Shown: piece by piece, positions 17,450-25,867 of the stretch
How positions within the stretch are numbered: the stretch's first letter is position 1
Layout of the letters: the number at the start of each line of letters is the position of its first letter
Position numbers and translations under genes: made by a program
NCBI GenBank assembly: GCA_964480705.1
Contig: CAYZPC010000001.1
Coordinates: forward strand, 1-64,000
Length of the DNA stretch: 64,000 nucleotides
Source of the DNA: VGJJ01 sp964480705
Lineage (GTDB): Archaea; Iainarchaeota; Iainarchaeia; Iainarchaeales; VGJJ01
Reading direction: 5' to 3'
Notes under the pieces: generated by a model
What the model saw: the letters and a program-made list of their open reading frames with translations, nothing else
Told to the model about the DNA's origin: nothing
The model's database searches: none

Positions 17450-18433
17450 CTAGCATGTTCCACTTGGTGAGAGTGGGGTTAAATAATAGGTAAATCCGCT
17501 TTCGCCGCGCGTCGTGTCATAATATCCTTCCCCGTTTGCCGGTTGCGCAGTCTCCCACACATTTCTGCATTCAAATGCAAACCCGCACCCGGTGCAAAAT
17601 CGTTTCTCGCGGCACATGTTTAGGAATCCATCCACGCTTTTTTCAAACGCTCGGGATGTGTCTGCGTCGCAGAGGCTGACCATCTCTCCTTCCGCGCTCA
17701 ACACAAACACTTCTTCATCGCTTCCCGCGTTTTCTCCCTCTACAATTACGCGCACGCGATATTCTCCTGGCGTGAGTATGCGTGTTTCTATTCTCGCGCT
17801 GCTGCTTTGCCCTGCATCAATATTCTCTGCTCCACTCGTTTCCTCGCTTATTTTCACTTCTTTTTCTTTTCCATTTTCAAATTGCGTTCCCCATACTTCC
17901 GCGCGCACGCGCAGGGCGCCCGTGCTCAATTCTCCCGTGTTGCGAATGGTTCCCGAAAAGGCTATTGTCTCACCCGCTTGAATCGTTTCACTTTCAGATT
18001 GAATATTTTGCCACACCACTTGAGCGGGTTCCCTTCCGATGTAGAGTGTGCACGCATGCACTCCTACTCCTGAATCGGCGCACCGTGCAGTGAGCGATAC
18101 CTCTGTTTTTCGATACGTGATAATGCGTTCTGCCGTACTTGCGTACGCATTCGTGCACCCTTCAAAAATGGGGCAGCATTCGTTTCCGGCGCATGAAAAA
18201 GCCACGTTGCGTGTGGGTTCGTTAAAGTTTCGGGCGAAAATGGATTGGTCTCCTGAAATAGTGAGTGAAATACTCGCGCTCTTTCCTAATTCGCTCTGCG
18301 CATCTAGAAGAACGGATTCGGCCGCTTTTGCAAATGGTGTTTGTGGTTCTAAAAAGGGGGCAATTTGCATGCTTGCCACATACAGAATGAGTCCCGCCAC
18401 GACCGCGGTTATGAGCATGCGCACGGCTTCCAT
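17450..18433 (-). CDS. Membrane-anchored extracellular protein with CARDB-like domain
   Basis: This 327-aa protein starts with a short N-terminus and one helix (MLITAVVAGLILYVASMQI) like archaeal pilin-type or anchor sequences. The outside part holds about ten cysteines (FSCAGNECCPIFEGC and later MCREKRFCTGCGFAFEC) and a middle beta-sandwich with IQAGETIAFSGTIRNTGE, which is CARDB/DUF11-like. The ATG at 18433 overlaps the previous stop as TAATG; an alternative GTG lies at 18451. It is the last gene of the ligase operon. A surface or adhesion role is inferred. Confidence 0.65.
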   Translation of the reverse strand: MEAVRMLITAVVAGLILYVASMQIAPFLEPQTPFAKAAESVLLDAQSELGKSASISLTISGDQSIFARNFNEPTRNVAFSCAGNECCPIFEGCTNAYASTAERIITYRKTEVSLTARCADSGVGVHACTLYIGREPAQVVWQNIQSESETIQAGETIAFSGTIRNTGELSTGALRVRAEVWGTQFENGKEKEVKISEETSGAENIDAGQSSSARIETRILTPGEYRVRVIVEGENAGSDEEVFVLSAEGEMVSLCDADTSRAFEKSVDGFLNMCREKRFCTGCGFAFECRNVWETAQPANGEGYYDTTRGESGFTYYLTPLSPSGTC

Positions 18434-18672
18434 TAATGCTTCAACCCCCACTTGTATTGCAGTAAGAGTAATCGTTTCAGCACGTACGCGACGAGAATTC
18501 CAAAAACGGTGACGGTGACTAAACTATCCCAATCTCCCGTGCGGAGAAAATACAATCGTTGTTTCAGCACAAACTCATCAATCGCAATTAGAAATATGAC
18601 CACGAGCCCAAATGCTAGTAAAAAAAGGCAGATTTTGATGAATTGATTGAGTATTCTCACGAGTGAACTCAT
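18433..18672 (-). CDS. Small two-helix membrane protein
   Basis: The 79-aa protein has two transmembrane helices (ICLFLLAFGLVVIFLIAI and a second near LVTVTVFGILVAYVL) and a basic C-terminus. It starts with ATG overlapping the ligase stop (ATGA) and its TAA overlaps the next ATG. I do not recognise a family. The tight overlaps suggest co-translation with the anchored protein downstream, possibly as a partner in the same membrane assembly. Confidence 0.65.
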   Translation of the reverse strand: MSSLVRILNQFIKICLFLLAFGLVVIFLIAIDEFVLKQRLYFLRTGDWDSLVTVTVFGILVAYVLKRLLLLQYKWGLKH

Positions 18673-20513
18673 CGCGCTTCCTCCACTTTCACTCGTTTTT
18701 GATTCTGGTACATTTTGATTATTTCTCTTACCGTGGTGGCCATCTCAGGCTCCTTGTCATTTCGTAGTTTAAGAATGCGTGGGAATCGCAGCGCGTATCC
18801 CGTGCTTTCTCCGCTTTCCCTTCCGGCGGTGTGCATGGGACTTTGCGTGATTTCATCCGCGCGCACTTCTATTACAAACTTGGGTTCTACCCACGCGAAT
18901 GGTTTAACGTCACTATCGACGCGCGCCGGCTTGTGGTTGAGCGTGTGTTTGGAGAGGAGCTTGTGCAAGTCTCCCAGCATTTCTTCTGAAAACCCGGTTC
19001 CAATGCGTGTAACAGATTTGAACATGTCCGCCTTATCATCATACACCGCCGCGAGCAATCCTCCCAATCCAAATTCGGTGCGTTTTCCCTTTCCTTTGTA
19101 GTAACCAATAATCACTAAGTCCACCGTGTCCTGCAATTCTCCTTTGTAGGAGCGTTTGAGTTTTATCCACGCGAACTTTCTCGCTCCTGCCGTGTAGGGT
19201 GCGTTCAAATCCTTGCACACAATCCCTTCCAATCCCCCTGAAACATTTTCATTGAAAAATTTGTCAATCTCACTGGCTTTTTCAGTGATAATAGCATTCG
19301 TGGGTTCAATGGTTTCTCCTTTCAAAATGAGTTTCTTCAATTTTTCGCGGCGCGTGTGCAGGGGTTCGCTCATCACATTCTTCCCATTCACGCTCATCAC
19401 ATCAAACAAGAATAATTTGAGCGGCAGCTCTTTGGCTTTTTCATCAATATCATATTTTCTTTTTCGTTGAATTGTAATTTGGAATGGAAAAAACTCCTGC
19501 GTCTCTTCATTCACCGCGAGCGCTTCTCCTTCTACAATACACTCGCGCGCATCCAATTGTTCACGTGCCGCTTCCACTATTTCCGGAAACATGTCGCTCA
19601 TATTCTCTAAATTTCGCGAGTATATCCACACGTCCTTTCCTTTCTTGTGCACTTGCAACCTGAAACCATCGTATTTTGATTCCACGATGCATTTTCCTAA
19701 TTTCTCAATAATATCCTTCGCAAATGGAAGTCTCTCCGCAAGGGTGGGTCGAATGGGCACACCGGGCTCAATATCAATCGTATTCAATCCCTTCAGCCCT
19801 TTATCGGTTAGTTTCTCTGCGAGCGTTCCCAAGTCCGAATAAATATTATATTTTGCCTCAATCTGCTCTCGCAATTTCATTCGAAGTTTTCGGTCTTTCT
19901 CTTCGGGGGATTTTTTTCCCACACTTTCTTCGATTTCCTTCACCATGTGCGGGTTCTCTTTTTGAAACTCTTCCAAGTGCACTTGCGCGAGCGCGTCCAT
20001 TAGAGTAGGGTCGCCCACTCCTAAACGTAACGCACCCAATGCAAATCGCACCACAAACTTTCCCTCGCTGGGGGATGACGAGTTAAGCAACTCCGCGAGG
20101 AGTTTGATTTTCAATTCCTGCGTGCCCTCTCCCGCGAGTGTGGCGAGTTTCATAAAATTTTCATGTACCTTTTTTACGCTCAGCGTTTGTCTTACTAGGG
20201 ATTGTTGGGTTTTTTTCTCCAAATATTCCGCAGCGGCTTCTCCCAAGTCTCCTGTTTTTTTGAATTTTTTTTCTACATCCTCTTTGGTGTATCCGGTTGC
20301 GCGCGCAATGGCTTGTACTACTAACTTTTCTCCCAATCCCGTTTCAACATTCTTGTATGCGGGGGCAAGTCTTCCCTGTAATAAGTAGATGACATTCCTC
20401 ACATCTTCCGCGGGTGTTTCGTTAAACAATTTGGCGAGCTGCATGGTCATATCGAGGCGTTTGCTCGTTTTTTCTATTTCGTCAAATGCCTGTGCAACAA
20501 GTTCGAATTTCAT
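18669..20513 (-). CDS. lig: ATP-dependent DNA ligase (archaeal type)
   Basis: This 614-aa replicative ligase seals nicks with ATP. It has the N-terminal DNA-binding domain (residues 1-220), the adenylation domain with the active-site Lys in ESKYDGFRLQVH near 279, motif III-IV EGEALAVN and GLEGIVCKDL, and motif V FAWIKLKRSY, followed by the OB domain. The length matches archaeal Lig1 homologues. The A/T box CATTAAAAG (minus strand) lies about 25 bp before the ATG. Two membrane proteins follow in overlapping frames. Confidence 0.96.
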   Translation of the reverse strand: MKFELVAQAFDEIEKTSKRLDMTMQLAKLFNETPAEDVRNVIYLLQGRLAPAYKNVETGLGEKLVVQAIARATGYTKEDVEKKFKKTGDLGEAAAEYLEKKTQQSLVRQTLSVKKVHENFMKLATLAGEGTQELKIKLLAELLNSSSPSEGKFVVRFALGALRLGVGDPTLMDALAQVHLEEFQKENPHMVKEIEESVGKKSPEEKDRKLRMKLREQIEAKYNIYSDLGTLAEKLTDKGLKGLNTIDIEPGVPIRPTLAERLPFAKDIIEKLGKCIVESKYDGFRLQVHKKGKDVWIYSRNLENMSDMFPEIVEAAREQLDARECIVEGEALAVNEETQEFFPFQITIQRKRKYDIDEKAKELPLKLFLFDVMSVNGKNVMSEPLHTRREKLKKLILKGETIEPTNAIITEKASEIDKFFNENVSGGLEGIVCKDLNAPYTAGARKFAWIKLKRSYKGELQDTVDLVIIGYYKGKGKRTEFGLGGLLAAVYDDKADMFKSVTRIGTGFSEEMLGDLHKLLSKHTLNHKPARVDSDVKPFAWVEPKFVIEVRADEITQSPMHTAGRESGESTGYALRFPRILKLRNDKEPEMATTVREIIKMYQNQKRVKVEEAR

Positions 20514-20534
20514 ACACTAGAACGATTTCTGGGC

Positions 20535-20541
20535 TTTTAAT
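20535..20541 (-). promoter_or_regulatory. A/T box of the ligase operon
   Basis: TTAAAAG on the minus strand is centred 24-25 bp before the ligase ATG, with CTAG close to the start codon, as seen at several other leaderless genes here. Confidence 0.45.
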
Positions 20542-20577
20542 GAGTTTAGGGCCATTTTGAAAAAAAGTTGGGGTGGT

Positions 20578-21024
20578 TTACCCAAATATTCGTTCAAAGT
20601 GTGTTCGCCAGGCGTTTTTTCTCTCGCGAATAACCAATCCATGCTTGGATGCAAATTCTCTCGCGTGTGCTGATACAGGAGCGTCTAATTCGATTTCGCG
20701 GAGTAAGTGTTGTTTCACCGGCACGCGTGTGTGGCGGATTTCCACTCCCTTTCCTTTCAATTCCCCTAATGCTTCCCAGTGTTCGATGAGGGCTTGCTCG
20801 GGAACTTCTTCCAGCATGCGTTCAGGAACGTGCATGCGTGTCGTGTGAATAACAGCTTTAGGTAAAATGACCAAGTGTCGCAATGCGCGTAAGGCTCTCT
20901 TGGCGCGGTGCAATTGTTCGCGGTGCTCGTGCGAATGGGGGGCGTGCGTCGCGCGCTTCTCTATTCGTGTAGAACCGCGTTTTGCGTGTTTTGCCTTTTT
21001 AGTGTGTTTTTTGCGTGTTGCCAT
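20578..21024 (-). CDS. Basic hypothetical protein, 148 aa
   Basis: I do not recognise this protein. It is very basic: residues 1-45 are Lys/Arg/His-rich (MATRKKHTKKAKHAKRGS), followed by a predicted alpha/beta part with HLVILPKAVIHTTRMHVPER and ending FERIFG. There is no signal or membrane segment. The charge suggests nucleic-acid or ribosome binding. The ATG at 21024 lies 26 bp from a TTTTTAAAG box; a longer frame to 21177 would run back through the tRNA, so it is rejected. Confidence 0.65.
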   Translation of the reverse strand: MATRKKHTKKAKHAKRGSTRIEKRATHAPHSHEHREQLHRAKRALRALRHLVILPKAVIHTTRMHVPERMLEEVPEQALIEHWEALGELKGKGVEIRHTRVPVKQHLLREIELDAPVSAHAREFASKHGLVIRERKNAWRTHFERIFG

Positions 21025-21057
21025 GCAGTTTCGAAAAATTTGGGCTTTAAAAACACT

Positions 21058-21136
21058 CCTTTTCTTTTTGAGAAAAAGAAAAGTAGCTGTGCAGTCAAAA
21101 GAAAAATGTGGGGTATTGCGCTGCAATACCCCTTGA
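21058..21136 (-). repeat. tRNA-trailer hairpins after tRNA-Pro(GGG)
   Basis: Reading on the minus strand from the tRNA 3' end, GTCAA leads to the hairpin GGGGTATTG-CAG-CGCAATACCCC, then ACATTTTTCTTTTGAC and a second hairpin CTACTTTTC/GAAAAG-type arm pair in an A/T-rich context (CTTTTCTTTTT/AAAAAGAAAAG). The first hairpin and T-rich run match the layout seen after tRNA-Pro(CGG) and tRNA-Val. Confidence 0.6.
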
Positions 21137-21209
21137 CGGGAGAGCCCAGATTTGAACTGGGGTCGCCACCACCCCAAGGTGGTATACTACCAGGCTATAC
21201 TACTCCCCC
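21137..21209 (-). tRNA. tRNA-Pro (anticodon GGG)
   Basis: The acceptor stem GGGGGAG/CTCTCCC closes with one G-U pair. The anticodon loop is TTGGGGT with anticodon GGG, and the T arm is CCCAG-TTCAAAT-CTGGG. The discriminator is G. It sits directly upstream of the ProRS gene on the opposite strand. Confidence 0.95.
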
Positions 21210-21264
21210 TTACCATGAAGTGGGTTTGGGACCCATTATAAACCATTTTGTTGCGTGGTAGTTT

Positions 21265-22716
21265 ATGCCATCCGAAAAAGCCCCCAAGCTGGTTGGAATT
21301 ACCGTCAAAAAATCCGAGGACATGTCGGAGTGGTACAACCAGGTCGTGTTGAAAAGCGAGCTCGCGGATTATGCACCCATTCACGGCTTCATGGTCATCC
21401 GCCCGCATGGAATGATGTTGTGGGAACAGCTTCAGGCGAACTTTGATTCACGCATCAAAAAATTAGGTGTTCAAAACGCTTATTTTCCTTTGTTGATTCC
21501 CGAGTCTTTTTTCAAAAAGGAACAAGAGCATGCGGAAGGATTTGCTCCTGAAGTCGCGTGGATTGCACAGGATGAAAATAGCAAGAGCGAAGAGCGCCTC
21601 GCCATTCGCCCAACATCTGAAACCATGATGTATGACATGTATTCCAAATGGATTCGTTCGCATCGCGATTTGCCATTGAGAGTAAACCAATGGTGCAACG
21701 TCGTGCGTTGGGAAATCAAAGCCACTAAATTATTTTTGCGCACGCGCGAATTTTTGTGGCAAGAAGGACACTGCGTCTATGCCACTCATGAGGAAGAGCG
21801 CGAAGACACGCTGCGCTTTCTCACCGAATATCAAAAACTTTCGCACGAATTGTTAGCCATTCCTGTTATTGCCGGTCGAAAAACCAAAGCCGAGCGTTTC
21901 GCGGGAGCCGATGACACATTCACAATTGAAGGCTTTATGCCGGATGGAAAAGCATTGCAAATGGGCACTTCTCATGATTTAGGACAAAATTTTTCCCGTG
22001 CGTTTGGAATAAAATTTAGTGGAGAAGATGAAAAAGACCATCTCGCGTGGCAGAACTCCTGGGGAATCAGTACCCGCATGGTGGGTGCGGTCATCATGGC
22101 GCACGGCGATGACAAAGGATTGGTAATTCCGCCCCGTTTGGCGCGAAATAAAGTGGTGATTGTCCCCATTATTTTTGAAGCCTCGCGCGAACAAGTGATG
22201 AAAGCCGCTCACGCGCTGGAAGGTTCGTTGAAGGAATTCGGTGCCCTCGTGGATGCGCGCGATAATTATTCCGCCGGATGGAAGTTTAACGAGTGGGAAA
22301 TGAAAGGTATCCCGTTGAGAATCGAGTTAGGTCCCCGCGACGTGGGAAATAATCAATGCGTCCTCGTCCGCCGCGATACTGGACAAAAAAAGATTGTTTC
22401 GCTGCACGAAATTAGTAAAGTCGTGGAAGAAGAATTGGAAGCCATGCACCATGCTTTATTTTCCAAGCAAGAAAAATGGATTAAAGATAGTCTCACGACT
22501 GTGAATACGATGAAAGAATTCGAATCCGCCCTCGCTCAACGAAAGCTCATTCGCGCCTTATTTTGCGGCCAAGTTGAATGTGAAAAGGCCCTCAAGGAAA
22601 AAACCACTGCTACTTCGCGCTGCATTCCCTTAGATGAGAAACCCCACAAGGGCGGGACGTGCGTTCATTGTGGAAAACCCGCGGAATGGTTTACGTTATT
22701 TTCCAAAGCCTATTAG
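21265..22716 (+). CDS. proS: Prolyl-tRNA synthetase (archaeal/eukaryal type)
   Basis: This 483-aa class II synthetase charges tRNA-Pro. It begins KKSEDMSEWYNQVVLKSELADY, typical of the archaeal/eukaryal group without the bacterial editing insertion. Motif 2 is LRVNQWCNVVRWEIKATKLFLRTREFLWQEGH and motif 3 GAVIMAHGDDKGLVIPPRLA; the C-terminal zinc-type extension ends CVHCGKPAEWFTLFSKAY with a CxxC pair. An A/T box (ATTATAAACC) lies 25 bp before the ATG. A free-standing YbaK-type deacylase that could edit Ala-tRNA(Pro) or similar is encoded at 58940. Confidence 0.97.
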   Translation: MPSEKAPKLVGITVKKSEDMSEWYNQVVLKSELADYAPIHGFMVIRPHGMMLWEQLQANFDSRIKKLGVQNAYFPLLIPESFFKKEQEHAEGFAPEVAWIAQDENSKSEERLAIRPTSETMMYDMYSKWIRSHRDLPLRVNQWCNVVRWEIKATKLFLRTREFLWQEGHCVYATHEEEREDTLRFLTEYQKLSHELLAIPVIAGRKTKAERFAGADDTFTIEGFMPDGKALQMGTSHDLGQNFSRAFGIKFSGEDEKDHLAWQNSWGISTRMVGAVIMAHGDDKGLVIPPRLARNKVVIVPIIFEASREQVMKAAHALEGSLKEFGALVDARDNYSAGWKFNEWEMKGIPLRIELGPRDVGNNQCVLVRRDTGQKKIVSLHEISKVVEEELEAMHHALFSKQEKWIKDSLTTVNTMKEFESALAQRKLIRALFCGQVECEKALKEKTTATSRCIPLDEKPHKGGTCVHCGKPAEWFTLFSKAY

Positions 22717-22739
22717 TTTTGTTTTAGTAGAAATAATTA

Positions 22740-23183
22740 CTACAATTCTTTCTCCCAAACTTCCGCGTTTTCTCCATTAATTTTTTTCAAATGCTTCCGC
22801 ACGAATGTCCACTTGTTGTGCGTGTACAATTCTTTGGCGGTGTTATTTTTTTCAGCAACAAGTAATACTATTTTTTTCATTCCTTTTTCACGCGCAACAC
22901 GTTCTCCTTCACCCATGAGTGCGTGCGCGCATCCCGTTCCTCGAAACGCTGGCAGGACGGCAATTCCATTTAATCGAATTATTTTTTTTTCCGTGTCAAT
23001 AATTTCCCATTCTGCAAATCCGATAATTTGGTTATTTTTTTGAGTGTAGTGATAAATAAATTTCGGGGAGTGTATTCGTCGGAGCAGCTCATTTTCGTCT
23101 ATTTCGGTGTATGAAAAATACTCCTGAATGAGTGCCAAAATAGCGTTTGCATCTTTCTCTTGAGCAATTTGAATTTTTTCCAT
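22740..23183 (-). CDS. GNAT-family N-acetyltransferase
   Basis: The 147-aa protein is a single GNAT domain. It has the motif A region IIRLNGIAVLPAFRGTGCAHALM, with a modified Q/RxxGxG/A acetyl-CoA loop (FRGTGCA), and motif B with NNTAKELYTHNKWTFVRK. It begins MEKIQIAQEKDANAILALI, which fixes the ATG at 23183. The acceptor substrate (amine, protein N-terminus or antibiotic) is unknown. It is the only gene between proS and the scaffold gap and seems monocistronic. Confidence 0.85.
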   Translation of the reverse strand: MEKIQIAQEKDANAILALIQEYFSYTEIDENELLRRIHSPKFIYHYTQKNNQIIGFAEWEIIDTEKKIIRLNGIAVLPAFRGTGCAHALMGEGERVAREKGMKKIVLLVAEKNNTAKELYTHNKWTFVRKHLKKINGENAEVWEKEL

Positions 23184-23204
23184 AGTAAGTGGGATCACCG
23201 GGAT

Positions 23205-23294
23205 TCGGGAACGCGCCTTTAGATAAAGTCGCGTCAAACGACGGGTCCCTGTAGTGGACCCGTCTACATCGGGATCGAGGAACGAAATCCTCGA
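23205..23294 (-). repeat. Hairpins downstream of the truncated tRNA
   Basis: Two perfect hairpins follow the tRNA 3' end on the minus strand: ATCGAGGA/TCCTCGAT (23274-23295) and GACGGGTCC/GGACCCGTC (23240-23264). Between them is CCCGATGTAGACGGG, similar to the GATCGGTGTAGGG segment after other tRNAs. Confidence 0.55.
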
Positions 23295-23327
23295 TGGGGT
23301 CACAGGGATTTGAACCCTGATCTAAAG
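23295..23327 (-). tRNA. 3' fragment of a tRNA cut by the scaffold gap
   Basis: The T arm CAGGG-TTCAAAT-CCCTG and the 3' acceptor strand TGACCCC with discriminator A are present. The D arm, anticodon arm and 5' acceptor strand (expected GGGGTCA) are missing where ten Ns begin at 23328. The isotype cannot be read. I see no matching 5' half on the far side of the gap. Confidence 0.75.
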
Positions 23328-23337
23328 NNNNNNNNNN
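23328..23337. other. Assembly gap (10 N)
   Basis: Ten undetermined bases interrupt a tRNA gene. A fixed run of ten often marks a scaffold join of unknown true length, so sequence is missing here. Confidence 0.95.
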
Positions 23338-23404
23338 CAAAAACACAGTACCATTATCGATGGACGCGAGGAATTATAACCTATAATGGGGTTTTTCGTC
23401 GCAT

Positions 23405-24682
23405 ATGAAGGGTATTATTGTCTTTTTTGCCATGGTTTTGCTCTCTGCGAATGGTTTAGCCCTTCAAGCCATTGATGCGGAGAATAATGTGGCACTGGGC
23501 AATTATTTAGAGTTGAATGAGCGCGCGGTCGTGTTCAAAGCCCTGCCCCAAACGAATGGCACCGCTAAGTATTGGCTCGTCTCCATTTTGCAGGGAGACA
23601 CGCTCCGCACCCTCGTTCCTCTCGCGGATAAGGATAGTGTTCCCGTTCCTAAGGGCGTACTCCGAACCAACCTCATTTCGGCTAACTATTTGGTGCAGCG
23701 ACTTTCAACAATCAAATCCTCCGTGCCATGGTTTGTTTCCCTTACTACAAGCAATAGTTTGGAAGAATTGGCCAACGCAGTGGACAATGAGCAGTTTGAC
23801 ATTGACATTGTTTCGGAGGCGGTTTCAAATTCTGCGTTGAAATCAAAAATTTCGGCGTTGAAAGGAGAATTAGCTACCATTGCAAGCGAGATTCGTTCCG
23901 CCGCGGATGAGGTAGAGTCACTTTCGCAGGATGAAACCACCTTGTTGAATGTTTCCATTGACACGACTCAAACGCTTGCGCTTCCGAGTAAGTATGCGGA
24001 TTTGTTTGCGCGCATTGACACGATTAAAAATTCCTCGGCGGAATACGATAATAAAGTTTCTTCCGTCAAAAATGAAATTGCTACTCTCAATGATGTGGAT
24101 GCGCAGGAAAAATCCCAACTGTTAGGATTACTCTCCCCACTCGGAGTAAATCAAACCCTCTCGAGTGCATTGAGCACGTATGCCTCCACTGCCGCGGACA
24201 ATGCGCAGCGCATTTCCACCGAATATGCTTCGCTGCCCACGCGCACGAGCGCGTTTGAAGCCGAGTGGGAGTTGCGTTTGCTTCGTGCCGCAGCATTTGC
24301 TTCATTATATGATGACGATGCGGGTCTGAAATCCTCCACTAATTTTTCTTCGTTAGAGCAGGCGTCGCAAACCATTCTCGATGCATCTAATCGTGATTTT
24401 TTTGTGAATCAGAGCGATGTCTCCAAGTTAGAGGGGGCGTGGGAGAGTGCGGAGAATGCGTTCTCAAAGCGCCAGTATGCCACGGCTAAAGAATTAGGGG
24501 ACAAAGCCAAAGGCCTCGTTAAACTAATTATGAATGCGGGCTTGAAAGAGGATGAATCCGCGTCCGCGCAGCAAAATCTTATCACCGGAATTGCTCTCGT
24601 TTTAGGTGGCGTGGCCGCGATTCTCATTATTCGCACCGCGTGGAAATACCTAAAGCCCAAGCCCGCGGAAGAAGATAATTAG
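23405..24682 (+). CDS. Secreted coiled-coil protein with C-terminal membrane anchor
   Basis: The 425-aa protein has a signal peptide (MKGIIVFFAMVLLSANGLA), a beta-rich N-domain up to about residue 130, and a long helical part (residues 130-390) with heptad-like LKSKISALKGELATIASEI and repeated Asn/Ser. One C-terminal helix follows (LITGIALVLGGVAAILII) and then a short charged tail KYLKPKPAEEDN. It should be displayed outside and anchored at its C-terminus. No family is recognised. The ATG at 23405 follows a TATAACC/TATAATG-rich region about 25-35 bp upstream. Confidence 0.72.
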   Translation: MKGIIVFFAMVLLSANGLALQAIDAENNVALGNYLELNERAVVFKALPQTNGTAKYWLVSILQGDTLRTLVPLADKDSVPVPKGVLRTNLISANYLVQRLSTIKSSVPWFVSLTTSNSLEELANAVDNEQFDIDIVSEAVSNSALKSKISALKGELATIASEIRSAADEVESLSQDETTLLNVSIDTTQTLALPSKYADLFARIDTIKNSSAEYDNKVSSVKNEIATLNDVDAQEKSQLLGLLSPLGVNQTLSSALSTYASTAADNAQRISTEYASLPTRTSAFEAEWELRLLRAAAFASLYDDDAGLKSSTNFSSLEQASQTILDASNRDFFVNQSDVSKLEGAWESAENAFSKRQYATAKELGDKAKGLVKLIMNAGLKEDESASAQQNLITGIALVLGGVAAILIIRTAWKYLKPKPAEEDN

Positions 24683-24700
24683 TTATTGGATAGTGTGCGT

Positions 24701-25834
24701 CTACCAGTTGAACTCTATCACGTCGCCGTTCTGCACCACGTAGTCTTTTGCCACGCGCTGTCCTTCAAATTTGGCCGAACCCCAAATTTTGGCATACTTG
24801 AGGTTTTGTACAATATCTTTGTGCACTTGCGTCGCCACATCCAACACGGTTGCTCCAATGGGAACCACTAATGGTAAAGTGGCTTTGTCCTGTCCGGGTT
24901 TTTTCGTGTACACATATACTTTATCCAGCACTTCAAACAATTTATCAGCCATTTCCTGCGGTCGGGGGTTGTTTACATCCCATGCGATATGCATCGCGGT
25001 TTCTCCCGCTTCAACTCGTTTGGTGGGTCGTCCTTTGTTGTATACAATCATCGTGCGCTTGTACACGAGTGTTTCATCCAATATTTCCGTGACCGTTTCA
25101 AGAGTGGTGGGCTCTTGCAAAATGACTTGGGCGTTGTGCATTCCCATTGTTTTCAAAAAGTTCACAAATTGTTCCATGGGGATTTTCAAAAATTCTTTTC
25201 CCGTGATGGATATTCCGGGGAATGTGGTGGCCGTAATTTTGATGTTGGGTTTTTTTCGATTCAATAAAATGCCCGAATTTTTTAATTCCGTGGAAATAAT
25301 TCTCCAATCTTCTTCCTGCGTGGCCACGTTCAAAACCACCACGAGCGCGTCCGCGTTTCGCACCACCGCAAGAATTTCTTTTCCATTCACTTTCCCTTCC
25401 GCGCTTCCTTCCACAATGGGTGGTAAATCTACGAGTTGAATTTTGGCTCCTTTGAAATCAACCATTCCAATTTCCGGCTTTGAGGTGGTGAACTCCCAAT
25501 CTCCCACTAATGAGTCTAATCCTGTCACCGCGTTGAAGAATGTGGATTTTCCCGCGTTGGGCAACCCCACTAATACGATTTGTCCCACGCCATCTTTTTT
25601 CACACTTAACGTGGGTCCGCCTCCTCGTTTGGCGGCTTGTTTTTTGTCTTTTTCGAGTTCGAGTTTTAGCTTGGCAATTTTGGAATTAATTTCTCCCTTC
25701 AACGCTTCTCCGCCTTTATGCTGCGGCGCGTGGGATTTCATTTCCTCCAATGCCGCGAGCTTTTCGAGGGGTGTTTTAGCTTGTTCAAACTTTGCCTGGG
25801 CATTGGCAAATTCGATGGATACATTCGTGGTCAT
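24701..25834 (-). CDS. DRG-family GTPase with TGS domain
   Basis: This 377-aa OBG/HflX-like GTPase matches the archaeal/eukaryal DRG group. A helical N-terminus (residues 1-70) precedes the G domain with G1 GLPNAGKSTFFNAVTG near 88, G3 LVDLPPIVEGS and G4-like YNKGRPTKR, and the C-terminal TGS domain ends VAKDYVVQNGDVIEFNW. DRGs bind ribosomes and affect translation. The ATG at 25834 has an A/T box (ATTTTAACC) 25 bp upstream. G4 deviates from NKxD (NKGR), which may reflect where that motif truly lies; nucleotide specificity is therefore not certain. Confidence 0.9.
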   Translation of the reverse strand: MTTNVSIEFANAQAKFEQAKTPLEKLAALEEMKSHAPQHKGGEALKGEINSKIAKLKLELEKDKKQAAKRGGGPTLSVKKDGVGQIVLVGLPNAGKSTFFNAVTGLDSLVGDWEFTTSKPEIGMVDFKGAKIQLVDLPPIVEGSAEGKVNGKEILAVVRNADALVVVLNVATQEEDWRIISTELKNSGILLNRKKPNIKITATTFPGISITGKEFLKIPMEQFVNFLKTMGMHNAQVILQEPTTLETVTEILDETLVYKRTMIVYNKGRPTKRVEAGETAMHIAWDVNNPRPQEMADKLFEVLDKVYVYTKKPGQDKATLPLVVPIGATVLDVATQVHKDIVQNLKYAKIWGSAKFEGQRVAKDYVVQNGDVIEFNW

Positions 25835-25867
25835 GGGTAACGATACGTGTTGGGCGGTTAAAATTTA

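Noticed and set aside
24771..25439. Long plus-strand frame (222 codons) inside the DRG gene
   Set aside because: It is antisense to a clear GTPase with Walker and TGS motifs, and its composition (Cys, Ser, Phe-rich) is typical of antisense readings here.
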